This document shows positions 22,480 through 32,997 of a stretch of 64,000 nucleotides of DNA, in pieces. Below the pieces are notes generated by a model. It worked only from the letters and a program-made list of their open reading frames with translations, did not search any database and was not told where the DNA came from. The stretch lies in contig JAHLEZ010000026.1 in assembly GCA_020726505.1 (NCBI GenBank), positions 682,001 to 746,000 on the forward strand, read 5' to 3'. The translations under genes were made by a program, and so were the position numbers. The DNA is from Leptodontidium sp. MPI-SDFR-AT-0119. Its lineage: Eukaryota > Ascomycota > Leotiomycetes > Helotiales > Leptodontidiaceae. How positions within the stretch are numbered: position 1 is the first letter of the stretch; each line of letters begins with the position of its first letter.

Positions 22480-23245
22480 CTTGAAAGAGCGTGAGAGTGG
22501 TCGTTGAGACTTGGAGAGGATCTTTCAAAGAGAGCAAGGAAGGAAATGAAGCGAGTCTGCCAGAGGGCAAAGCACAAACAAGTACGGCTAGAGTATTGTG
22601 AGAATAGAAGAAGAAGAAGTTAGGAAGAAGGTGAAAAGAGAGGGAAAAAAGACGAGTCCAAGAAAAGTAAACGCCGAGGAATTTATGTGACTGTGGAGGT
22701 GTCTCAGAACTATACTTATACTCATATCCTCATCCCACTTCAACCTGAGCCCCCTTTATGTAGCTGATCTTAGATTCAAGAGATGCCCCTTTCCCACCTG
22801 TCTCCTGCTTAACCCCTTACAATCCCCTGAAGTGAGGTCGTTGAGCTCTGCTTCGACATATGCCTCTCTCCCCCCAATTTCGGAAACACAAAATGTGGAC
22901 ATGATGACTTACAGGTTTGCATTGCTTCTGCAGCGGGGATCAGAGACTTGAGGCGGCACAGCCTCCATTGGAAGAGGTAAGGTGGGGACTTGGCCCGAAA
23001 ACGAAATGTATCAAAACTGACTCGTCCACGCTTCAATATACTTCGTACTAAGGGTAATGATAACGGAATTCTAGGCCGTGTGTACACCCATGTAGTTAAG
23101 ATACTTGGCAATGTTGCTTTACATGATTTTCTTGGTACTTCGAATATCATTGGGTGTACCCCTAGTTTAGTACCCCTGTAAAACAGAACCTTCTACTACC
23201 CACTCGAATCGTGCACAGACGTAGAATCCGTTATCATTTCACCTT
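22480..23245. other. promoter side of the secreted-protein gene; no other gene recognised
   Basis: GA/CT-rich sequence lies directly upstream of 22479, as is common before fungal starts. No coding signature was found in the rest. Confidence 0.4.
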
Positions 23246-23702
23246 GTACGGAAGGGGGTTTCCAGTGGGTCTCGCCCTCCCTTGTAGGGCAGTACGGCTA
23301 TTCTTCCAATCAACAATCTAGAATTCTAGAATTTTCTCCATAAATTTCCTTACACGTTACTCTCCCCCCCCCCCCCCCCCCCCCCCTGGCTTGAATGTTA
23401 AATGTGAAGAAAACTGGACCGTGTGTGGGTAGTTTCTAGGGGTGTCTATCCAATAACTATACTGTTTTTGAGCCTTAGCCAGGATTTGAAGCTCTCTCGA
23501 ACCTTCTATAGCCACCCTTGCTTTTACAACAGGCCAATTTTTGGCTCGTGCTTCGAGATAGACAAGGACCTCTGGCCACTCACACTTTGAATATTAAGCC
23601 TCTGGCCCGCAAAAGTTGACATTTAACATTCAAGCCAGGGGGGGGAGAGTAAAGCACAATACATGGGGGGTGGCGAGACCCACTGGAAACCCCCTTCCGT
23701 AC
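23246..23702. mobile_element. MITE of the 19-kb family, split by another MITE
   Basis: It starts GTACGGAAGGGGGTTTCCAG then TGGGTCTCGCC, and ends GGCGAGACCCACTGGAAACC then CCCTTCCGTAC. The left half (CTCCCTTGTAGGGC, TTATTCTTCCAAT-like, TCTCCATAAATTTCC) matches the solo MITE at 19051-19203 read on the other strand. The right half is displaced about 300 bp by the insert at 23358-23651. Confidence 0.85.
23358..23651. mobile_element. inner MITE with C-tract TIR
   Basis: The left end is TTACTCTC followed by 23 C and TGGCTTGAATGTTAAATGT. The right end is ACATTTAACATTCAAGCCA, eight G and GAGAGTAA. A TA target duplication is possible. The interior (GTGGGTAGTTTCTAGGGG, TGTCTATCCAA, CTTTTACAACAGGCCAA) is related to the inner MITE at 6048-6310. 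The unequal C and G tracts show slippage after insertion. Confidence 0.85.
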
Positions 23703-25610
23703 GAAGTAGTCGACTTTTCTGAGAATAAACGGCATCGGAAGCAAAAGCCAAGCCAGAGGATCAGCAACTATCCATACAGATTTAAGACCCCATTAAGGAT
23801 CAAGGATTAAGTAGATCGCGTCTTCGGTAATATAGATCAAAAAGTAAGGTACTGGTACGGAAGTACGTACGGAAGGTACGGAAGCGTACCTTGCGTACTT
23901 TCGGCTACTGGGCATATTGACCAGGTTCATCTGACTATCAACGAGACGTCCGACCTCACATAGCCCCGTTTGGTCTCCACCTCGCTACAGAATCAGTGGA
24001 ACGCTAGCAATGCGTATGCATGCAGCTGTATAGCTCGCGTCGAGAACTGGAATCTCTCGTCCTATTACAGAGCATCAGCTATCGCAATGACAAAGGCGGG
24101 AGTGTATCACGGATGGTTCGCATCAGGCGATTGCAACAAGCGAGAGCGGCATTTAAGCTTTGGGGTATGTATCATCGATCAGATGGCATATGCTCGGTCT
24201 AAAGCAAGGGACGGGATCTCAAGGAGCCTCCGGTGAGCTTCCCTCCAGCAATCCGATATTCAGTAGGTCGTATCCGCTGGGCTTGGCGGTTCACTTTTAC
24301 TTCGGCTTCCGCTTCCGCTTTTGCTTTAACTCCCACCCCCACTCATGCAAATTACTGGGCGACGACTGTGTCGTGTTGAATAAAAATGAGAAGAGAGCAT
24401 GGAACGCTATGAATAGATAGAATGTATTAGCTGAGGGGGTATTCCAAGGAACTCGCTAGAGTCATTGCCAATTCGGCTTTTCGTCTCAGGATCCGTAAGT
24501 GGCGTTTGGGAGGATGGTTCCTGACCGAAATATTTTGCAGGAGTAAAGATTGAAGGAATGGGAGTAGTCAGACAAGTGAGCAACTGAGACCAGAAGAGGT
24601 GTATACACAAGGAGAAGATAACTTTGAGCACATCTTAGCGATATTTGCTCCCAATCCTAGTCGTGCTTGTCAGGGAGATGACGGAAGCGAGTTGGGTTCT
24701 TGCTTCGGGTAGGGATGGCAGTTGGCACAGATTTGCTAGATTTTAATTTCGATGCTGGATGAACTATCGATTAATCACTTGGGACGACTGCCCTGCGGAG
24801 AAGCAAGGCATTAATTCACACTCCTTTAGTCGTCAAATAATCTTTCTAAAACAAGTACGGCAAAATTTAAAGTCTTCAAAAGTTCTTGAATCAAACTCAA
24901 CAAAGGGCGGTGTGAGACAATGGCTCTGATTACGATTCGTGATCTTGGCATGAACACAGCTTTCCACTTTTTTTTGTCTGAACATATCTGTCTGATTGAA
25001 AGACTCATTATTAAGAAAAAATTCCTCTTAAGTATGAGCGCCTGTGCAAGAGAGGCAAGCTCACTAATTCAAGGCGAGGTCAGAGAGAAGAGAAAATTAA
25101 TCGACAATACTATCAAACCTCAATCCATTCTTCACCCTTCTAAAAAGTTCGACCATATACTCACTCGCTTTTAAATATCCAGCTTGGGATATCGAGTCAT
25201 TTTTTTTGGCCAATCTGAATTGACCTCGTAAACCGATGCATCATACTGAAACACACTATAAATACTTCGTATGTTAAACGTTTGAATGCTTTTCCATCAG
25301 TCTGTGCACGGACAGTTTCGCCTTTAGAAGTTTATCTCCTGCCTTTGGATGTGGCCGCGTTTAATGTTATTCAAGATGCTTTTTAGATGCCAAAACCGTT
25401 ACCCCTACTACAGTAGAACGTCATCCCAGAGAAGACGCTATAAAAGTTCCAGAATATATCAATCACCTCTGAGTCGTACCTTCATGTCCTTGTCATCTCT
25501 CAAGATAGACCTCGAGTCAGATATATGCTTTCAGTGAAAACTACAATGCTGGATATTGAATATCCTGTTGTGCGACTCAGACCTGAGAACTGTCCTCGAT
25601 GTCTTCTGTC
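23703..25610. other. long stretch with no recognised gene
   Basis: A cluster of GTACGGAAG/GTACGTAC words near 23850-23900 looks like debris of MITE ends. I see nothing coding in the remainder up to the small secreted protein. Confidence 0.35.
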
Positions 25611-25617
25611 ATATAAA
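25611..25617 (+). promoter_or_regulatory. candidate TATA box for the small secreted protein gene
   Basis: ATATAAAG begins at 25611, about 155 bp upstream of the ATG at 25767, a plausible spacing for a fungal promoter with a leader. The position is the only evidence. Confidence 0.3.
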
Positions 25618-25766
25618 GAGCCGTGCTTCTGTTCAAAAGACGAACATCCAATCCAGTGTCAACTCCCAATCATCTTACACATTCTCTTCGCCCCTCTCGT
25701 TCATTCTCCAAACAGCCAGTCGCAAATACAAGCTTCAGTCAACAGCTCAAAAAACTACTTGCAATC

Positions 25767-26150
25767 ATGCAACTCGTCACTCCAATCGCTTTGGCTATGG
25801 TCTTTGCTTATGCTACTGCAGCTCCAAGTCAGCATAATTCCTCCCTCTTGTTCTTCTTTATATTAGCATGTGGCTTTGGTGTTGTGAGACATTGATGCAA
25901 GCTAAAGCTAATACAACGAGCAGATGCCATCCGGGAGATCGCAGCAAAATTTGAGAGACAAGCTGTGACCACGGACCGATTCTGTGTTGGCGGTGCGATC
26001 GTTTGCGAGTATGCTGGTAGTGCGCCAACTTGTATCGTACGATGTGTGTTTAATTGTCGATGCCCAGCGGACAATGGCGGTGGGCACAATGACAGAAGTA
26101 GCTGTGGTGTTAACCCTGGAGAAGGAGACGCCGGCTTTGACGACTGTTAG
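25767..26150 (+). CDS. small secreted cysteine-rich protein, 95 aa
   Basis: Exon 1 is 25767-25827 (MQLVTPIALAMVFAYATAAP, a signal peptide) and exon 2 is 25924-26150, across a 96-bp GT-AG intron; 288 nt in all. The mature protein starts near NAIREIAAKFERQ, then carries eight cysteines in FCVGGAIVCEY, APTCIVRCVFNCRCP and a final SSC...DDC. It ends on cysteine immediately before the stop. Small size, a signal peptide and an even number of cysteines are typical of secreted effectors or defensin-like proteins, but no family is recognised and the role is inference. It sits alone in a gene-poor, repeat-flanked stretch, a common setting for effector genes. Confidence 0.65.
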
Positions 26151-27801
26151 ACCCCCTAAATCGGAGGAGGGAGGATGGTAAAGGGGTGATTAAGAACGCA
26201 TCGGTTATGGGAACTGGTCATTCAGCTGTTGACTAGCCTTCTTGGGCTTGTATTCTACCCATCAGATTCAGATGATAAAATACAGCTCTGAAAGATTATC
26301 TGTTGTAACATTAAACTGGTTCTTGCAGGTTTTTAGTTCTTTCAAAGCAATTTCAAGGATTGAGCACATTACCTTCGTTCTGCACTCCTCTACTTATCAG
26401 TTATCGCAAGCACAATCTTTCGTGGCAACCGGCCAATACGAAAAGGAGGGGACGCCTTTAGATGTAAATCTATGTCTCAGAGCTTATTGTACTGTTGAAA
26501 TGCCGCACGTCAAGTTCGAGTGAGCAGAGTAGCCGTCATGCTGATCGCGCCACGTGTTTCGCAGGCTCGGCGGCTGGCGGCATACTTTTCAAGCCCTCCA
26601 GACGATAATATAGCATCGGATAAGATAGATATACCTTTGTTAGCGAAAATCAATATCGATTGCTTCAAAGAGGTAGAGGAAAGGAAAGCTGAAAATTTCC
26701 CGTGCTTATGTGGAACTTGGGGATGCTTGGCCAGATGTGATTGGTCCGTTATGCAGCTTGCTCATGACGGAGGACGGAACGATAGCAAGGCTGCTCAAGA
26801 CTCGTACATCAGTAGGTACTTTTACATTGACATAGTATTTTTGCATTGTACTGTACAGTACTGTAGAGATAGATCTATACTCTCTTCACTTGGATATGGG
26901 CTGGGTTTATCTCTATCTAATGTCACAGATCTCCGGCGATGCGATGCTTGCCTCGGCTAGGAACTTCATCAGCCAAAGGCTGTTGTGGTGACAGAGTCTA
27001 CCGGCAGAGTCTGATCTCCTGGTCGAATGTCGGTCAAAAGCTTTCTCATAGAATGCTTGGTCAAGGAGCCTGGCCAAGGAAATAAATAAACCAGCTTCTT
27101 GAACGATAAGCCTTCCGCTATTTCCTTCAAACACACAAAGCGGACAACGGGCCTCTTCTCCTTGAAGAGCAATAACATAGCCATGCTCAGGGACTGCTTT
27201 CCAGTGTCAGGGACCATAAACTTTGAGGTAGAAGGTATGAAATGCATATGTTTGAGAAATAAGCAAGCTGCATTAGCTTAGAAACTCTAAAATAATTGAA
27301 GTTAAATGGTTGCAGCTATAAATAGATCCTGAAATGTTCTTAGCCAGCAATCCTTGCACATATTTTCCGTCATCTCTTTCTTGGGGTGGCGAGTCATCAT
27401 CTGGTGGAAAGCTCTGTTTATTTGGGTTTGCAGGCTCCGGAATGTACTGAATTTGCATAAGATTTTGGGGTATAGTATTGCTTGGAAATTCGTATGGTAA
27501 GGTATTACAAGAGATTAAAACTATGCTTTATTTGATTTCCGTCCGTTGCCCGAGATTGCATGTTCATAATTCTTTTGTATAAGATATTCGGGTAAGATTC
27601 TCAGTTTAACATATTAATCACTTCGCAGTATTGAAATCGCACTGCACATTCTTTTTCAAGCTTTGCTATACGCGACAACATGCCTTCATTTACTTTCTTA
27701 AAAGTTTTGGTAGCGACGACGCTTTTCCAGACGGCCATTACATCCCCTTTGCTAGCAAGACAGTCATTCACTGATGTCTGGTTGAGCTCCGGTATCGACA
27801 C
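26151..27801. other. no gene recognised
   Basis: A plus-strand frame at 26520-26960 and a minus-strand frame at 27601-27801 are open but carry no domain or intron support. I leave both uncalled. Confidence 0.35.
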
Positions 27802-29907
27802 CTGAAGTTGACCTTGATTCGAGATCCCGACGGAGGCGGTCGTGCTCGTCTTTTTGTTGAACTGACGCCCGAGTTCACGAAACGATATCTCGGCTCAAAA
27901 GATATGTACGTCCCCTTCCTTCGCCTCTAGCTACCCTAATTTATTTTGCTGACCATTGCCAGGAACGAATTCAAAATTCCCGAGATTATCTACGATCCAA
28001 CCCTTGTGCTCAGCCCGCACGTCTTCCTCCTCGGCATGTTATTCAAGGCTCGTGCATTCAAGTCTCCGAGTATTGATTGTCCGGAAAGGTTATACAGCCT
28101 CAAAGTCCTCAAGGGGCTTAATGAGCATCCGCTGCCGCTACGAGACGAGATGAACGACGAGTTCATCTTCTGTCAGGCAGTTCGTGAAGCAAAAGTCGTT
28201 CGTATTACTCGCGAGCTGCAGCTCTCATCTGGGTAGGTACGATACCGGATGAAGGTAGGTGGCGAGATCACCGGCTTTAGTCAAGTGTTGAAGCCTTACA
28301 ACGTCCGGGATGGTTCAGCAAAAGGGCTAAATGAAAGTCGTAAGTGCTCGATCTTCCATTACTCAGGCCTCATACTGACTTAAGGTCTTCCCAACAGTAG
28401 ATGTTAGCGATTCGCTTCAGAACAAAATCCTGCAGCATGCAAGTATCGGCACTTTCTTGAAACACTACCTCAATGGCATCAACGTTGACCTTCAGGGTGT
28501 GTATCGTAGGCTGGACGCTCAAAAGGACCTGATGCGGTTTGCATGCTCCATGAGCCGCTCGATCGACCCCCGCCGCCCGCGGAAGCCAACACTAGAGCAA
28601 TCTGCGTCTGTTAACAAACTTCCATACATCTTGAAGTTACAAAAACGAGTCGACGACTTATCCGACGCTCGTCTCGGGAGCCCGCAAGACGACCGGCTCC
28701 AGAAGGCTATCAAACGACTCCGGAAGAAGCAGCGGAAGCGGAGACTGCTCCTCAAGGATATTGTGGAATGGTACAAGATGGAGCAGCCGGTGAAGGATAG
28801 GGAGCGGCAGCTTTCAGGCATGGTGGTCGATGAGGACACGCGAGACGCGTTGGTCCGGGCAGACATGTCGCCAGAGCAGCTTGGCTTGATAGACGTGATC
28901 CTCACCTTACCTAGGAAGTCACTAGAACAGGAACTACAACGGAGAATCACGGCTATCAACGCGGTCACGTTGTACTGCGGCGTAGAAGAGGGCGCACCGT
29001 CTCGCTATGTTCGGCGTGGTCCTCCCGGCACGGTTGTCAGCCCACCCGTGCAAGCTGCTGAGCCAGATGTCGCACTCCGCTAAGCAATATCTTCTATCAA
29101 GACCGACAAGAGGCCCAAAGTATGTTTTTGCTGTATTGGAAATCCGCACCTGACAATGCGCGAGAGGGTCGCCGAATATTCAGCGCCCCGGGTTCCCTGA
29201 GTCGACACTTTGTGAGGAAGCACGTAAGCAAAATGCAAGCTGGGCAGTTTATTGATTGCATGGACTGTGATATTCGGCTTAAGACCAGAAAAGACTTGCT
29301 GATCCACGCAGAGAGGTTTCACGGGACAGTTTCACGAGTTCCGGCCGAGCGACTGATTGTATATATTGCCGTTTGTTCTTGGTTACCATGACACTGAGGA
29401 CAAGAACGAGAGCTGAATCGTGCAGGACCGTTTTTGGCTACTTTCTTTTCTTGTTTTGATTTCATTAGGCACAAAGGTGATCGCATTGCCTCAACATCTC
29501 CTGCTCTGTTGTGGGTTGAGGTATTAGCTCTATGATCGTGGTCTGAGTATACCACCAGAACATCACGAATGTCACCCCGCAGGACGCTGTCAACCGCCAG
29601 ATGGAGACCACTGAACTGGTGCAGGCTCTCTGCGGCTATCGTGAGGTCGCCTCACGCTACCGCCTTCGCGTTGCTTAGCCTCCACGAGCTCTTTTCAAGG
29701 AAGATTCTCCTGAGGTTGGACCCCAGGCTCCTGTCTTTCCCCCTGTCTGCGGCAAGACGCAGTGCCTGTTCTGTATTGGAGACGAATTGACCAACGTGTA
29801 AGTCTCAGGTGCTTGTTCTCAAACACTTGCAGGATTTCAAAGGCCATATGCAGACAGTGCACGGCATCAAGCTTCGCGAACCAAGGTTTGTGCGATCGAC
29901 AAAATAG
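27802..29907 (+). pseudogene. DUF3435/FluG-type tyrosine-recombinase-like gene, decayed
   Basis: Coding similarity starts LKLTLIRDPDGGGRARLFVE, continues across a GT-AG intron to NEFKIPEIIYDPTLVLSPHV, and includes RYRMKVGGEITGF and YNVRDG. After a second intron comes LQNKILQHASIGTFLKHYLN, then FACSMSRSIDPRRPRKPTLE. The Arg of YNVRDG, the His of LQHAS and the Tyr of KHYL fit the box I/II pattern of DUF3435 tyrosine recombinases. A basic stretch follows (IKRLRKKQRKRRLL). A TAA ends the frame near 29083. After it, a C2H2 unit (CFCCIGNPHLTMRE, then SRHFVRKH) needs one frameshift, and a second tail (QCLFCIGDE; CKSQVLVLKHLQDFKGHMQT) ends at 29907. It is inactive as it stands. Such genes are known as recombinases of cryptons and Starship-like elements or as stand-alone repeats. 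Confidence 0.75.
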
Positions 29908-30120
29908 ACTGCGTTCCATTCCATATCTAGATCATCAAATTATCATCCCTATCGTACTACTTTTTCTATTCTTTCCGGCCTTGCTAGTGATTTTGTGCTA
30001 TGTTTGGAGGCAAGACCTTACTATCGCGATGCAAGTATTGCATCTCGCCAGCAACGGAGGGAAAGGACGAGGAGTAGTTGTCTTGCTTGATATTTGAGTA
30101 TCGCAGAAGTATCTTCAGCT

Positions 30121-30470
30121 TTACTTCTGTCCTGGTAGCTCTACCAGAACCCAAGCACAGCCGTCTACATCAATAAAGTCATCCACAATGCCAGCTTGAT
30201 ACACTGATAAGTCCTCGACTTTCCTATCTGCCTGCTCATCCATCTGCTCATCCACCAACTTCCTGTATTCGCTTGAACTCTGCATCATATCTCCAGAGGC
30301 TGTTGTCTTCAGAACACTTACTCTCATTAACCAGCCAGTACGGTCCTTCTCCAGACCATGATTGAATCCGACCCAGAGATGCAGGGGTGGCGCCTATCCA
30401 TCCTCAACAACCTCGTCGTCCCGGGAAGGACTCCATCCTAGCTGCTCGACGAACTCATGAATGCGCGGAG
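30121..30470 (-). pseudogene. unidentified protein remnant with one in-frame TAG
   Basis: One minus-strand frame reads RIHEFVEQLGWSPSRDDE, a TAG, then PPLHLWVGFNHGLEKDRTGW and SSEYRKLVDEQMDEQAD. It ends VDGCAWVLVELPGQK before a TAA or TAG. The composition is protein-like across the stop, which again fits CAG or TGG to TAG. The family is not recognised. Confidence 0.35.
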
Positions 30471-30639
30471 CTGATTAGAGGACCACTTCTTGTGCTTCTT
30501 GCTGCAATGGCTCGCATGCATTTAGTGCCAGTGCAGATTGCCTTTCGATGTTCCATGTCGATATAAATCCAGCAAGTTAAGGTCCTAGGAATCGAATTCG
30601 GGATTGCTACGTCTGCCATGTTTGGATACAATCCGAGTT

Positions 30640-31627
30640 TTGCTCCACGCGCACAAAATGTCCTTTAGATGGGATTCTTAAATACACTAGTCGTAATTGC
30701 GGTTCCTGTCTCTGAGCTACCACGTCATAGGGCAGGGAAGCCAAAGATATTGAGACGGTAGCTGTGAAATGAGGAATTCGGGTCAGCATGGGCGCTGTCT
30801 TCTCTAAACTGGTTGAGGGGTGAGTAGCTCACTTTATAGAAACTACGACAACGTCTTCCTTACCTGCAAGCTATGGGCCAGACGATACGGAGGCATGTGA
30901 TGTGCCTCCTTGGTAGGCTGTAGGCCAGTTAGCCTTCTTCTTCCCGCTGTAGCTAAGTCAGGAGGGGACACTAACAACCACCGTAAAGCCACAAGAGAAC
31001 AGGCTTTTTCTGTCCAGGTTTGGACTTTGTCCAGACATTGAGTGACGGACAGTCCTCGCTTTGACTATGGCCAAGTTGATCGAGCATCAAGAACACGTTG
31101 CGTGCATTTTCAGGGGAGCCGGTGAGGTCTATGCTTGAAATGGGGAGAGTATTTACTGGGCAGTCACTACACGCGCGTTACCCGTTAGCTGGGGACATCG
31201 GGTACAGTGTGGGGGCAGGAAGAGTATCGGGAAGCCGTTTTGCTTGCTTACGGTAACTAGAAAGACAGAAAGGCAGGGTCTCAGCAATCTGATACTGACT
31301 CTTAGGAGTTAGGGAGACTGGGGCAAGGTGGAGGTAGTATTTAGTGTTTGTTTTTTACAACTAACGAATTTTGACCCATCCACTCTTCCTGAAGGATTCA
31401 CAAATGCCACTGGTGGCGCGAACCCTCAGCTGTCCTACCGGCGGCTTTGCGTACGGGATGCCGAGATACTCCAACACCTGTGAGGCGTTCTGAGCCGGAT
31501 GACTAGTCACAAAACTACTTGTCGTCCCGACTCGTCGGCCGACATTGTTGTTATTGTCAACGGTATCAACGAGCGCCGTCCCAACGGCCGCAAGGGGGAC
31601 CAAAAGGGAGAGCAAAAGGCCGTTCAT
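30640..31627 (-). pseudogene. carboxylesterase type B, 5' part, decayed
   Basis: ATG at 31627 opens MNGLLLSLLVPLAAVGTALV, a signal peptide, then SQVLEYLGIPYAKPPVGQLR, the N-terminal hallmark of type B carboxylesterases. One extra G then shifts the frame to FAPPVAFVNPSGRVDGSKF. Downstream are NTLPISSIDLTGSPENARN, SEDCPSLNVW (the EDCLxLN motif) and PVLLWLYGG (oxyanion region). LAGKEDVVVVSI then joins, over an intron, NYRLNIFGFPAL. The catalytic GESAG block and everything after it are missing. An in-frame TAG precedes LAGKED. It would have been a secreted ester hydrolase; here it is a truncated, frameshifted relic. Confidence 0.75.
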
Positions 31628-32734
31628 GATTGGCTGATGGATTGGTTGATTGGCCGATACAAGCCAGAAAGGACGTAATGAAAATAAATTTCAACGTGGC
31701 CAAGGACCCTCCGTCTACTTGTACTTGTATGTTTTTGTGCAACTATGCATGCGCAAAACGGACTAACCTAACCCTTAAGCTTTCTCAGCAGCTAAGCTCC
31801 CCTTCACCACGAAGAGTCTTCATGACAATCGCACAACCGGCTAGGACAGCGATAAGTACAACAAGACGATGAGCTTGTGAACCATTCCAAATTCCAGACT
31901 GCTGTCTTCCACCCTTTTATTCCTTTTGCAATGGTAGAGGAGAGCATGGGTAGACAGACCATTAGTTTCTCTCGAAGCCCCTTTCGAACGGGCCTGAGGG
32001 CAAGAAGGAAGACAGCAGAGATTAGAAAAGCAGGACGAGATAGACTCACATTGCTGGATTTCGCGCCGATGTGACGGAAGTCGCCGGAATTCAAACAGCA
32101 CAGTACGTGGCTGAAATGTATCACTTCTACCTGAGCCAGAAGACAAGAGTCAATACAAAAACGATCCGTGCGTCTCCTGGAAGCCCTCCCATGTTTTTGG
32201 ATCCTGTCTGCGAAGCGGGAACAGCAGCCCCTCGATCTGGATCGGTCGAGCTGTTGGTGCTCCTTGCAACATGCCGCCTTCCGCGGACCCATCGATTGTC
32301 TTCGCATTCTCGATCAAGACGAGGGAGATGCAGTTGCTTCCATTTGCCCACAGGTGGCTTAACAAGGCACGCGGGGAAGCATCCGGCAATGGCAATGGCG
32401 TTCGGCGGAGACATGTGAGGTCGGCTTGGGCGGTAACAAAAAATAACTAGAACTCAGAAGTAACTGCCGCTGGTGTGCTGGCTCCTCCATATTTGTGGTG
32501 TGAGTCTTGGTGGCATCTTCCGCTTTTGGTCTTCGTTTTTTCGACGGTCTTTGTTGTGGCCATCAAGCAGGGGTCCTAAGCACGACCGCAGTTCAAATCT
32601 CTGATTGGCTGGGTGCCTTCCCCGGATTGACCACCCATTTGTTTTTGATGACCGCCATCACCTGCGTTGACCCTGTGGCGTTATTTGGTGTGAGGATTCG
32701 GATATGGATGTTGGCTTCTAACTTCAATTCGAGC
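31628..32734. other. no gene recognised
   Basis: Several overlapping frames on both strands at 31804-32418 have Ser/Cys/Arg-rich translations that look like non-coding shadows of one another. Nothing can be assigned. Confidence 0.35.
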
Positions 32735-32827
32735 TAACTGCGAGGGCTCATGGCTTCGCCCGTTCCGCTTACTTTCTTAAAGTAAGAAAGTAAGCGGAAC
32801 GGGCGAAGCCATGAGCCCTCGCAGTTA
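32735..32827. repeat. perfect inverted repeat, 45-bp arms, 3-nt loop
   Basis: The arm TAACTGCGAGGGCTCATGGC, continuing to TTTCTTA at 32779, is exactly inverted at 32783-32827 around AAG. All 45 pairs were checked base by base. The sequence has balanced GC content and does not match the other repeats in the window. It lies about 170 bp upstream of the rhodopsin-domain gene start. It could be a real cruciform-forming site, a small foldback insertion, or a read fold-back artefact. Confidence 0.95.
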
Positions 32828-32997
32828 CATACAAAGAGCGTTCGTTTCTTATATTCAGAGGTCAGCTCCAGAAGACCAATCCATCATCATCTTTCACTCC
32901 CGTTTTTTCCCTCCGCAGCAGATCATAATTCAATAACAGAACAGTCCTCTGTCCCGACGAAGTTTTTATGTTCAGCATCCCCTAGCTCGTTAGTGCG

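Noticed and set aside
31804..32418. 167-aa and other Cys/Arg-rich frames on both strands
   Set aside because: Mutually overlapping, no domain, no splice logic; composition is that of translated non-coding DNA.
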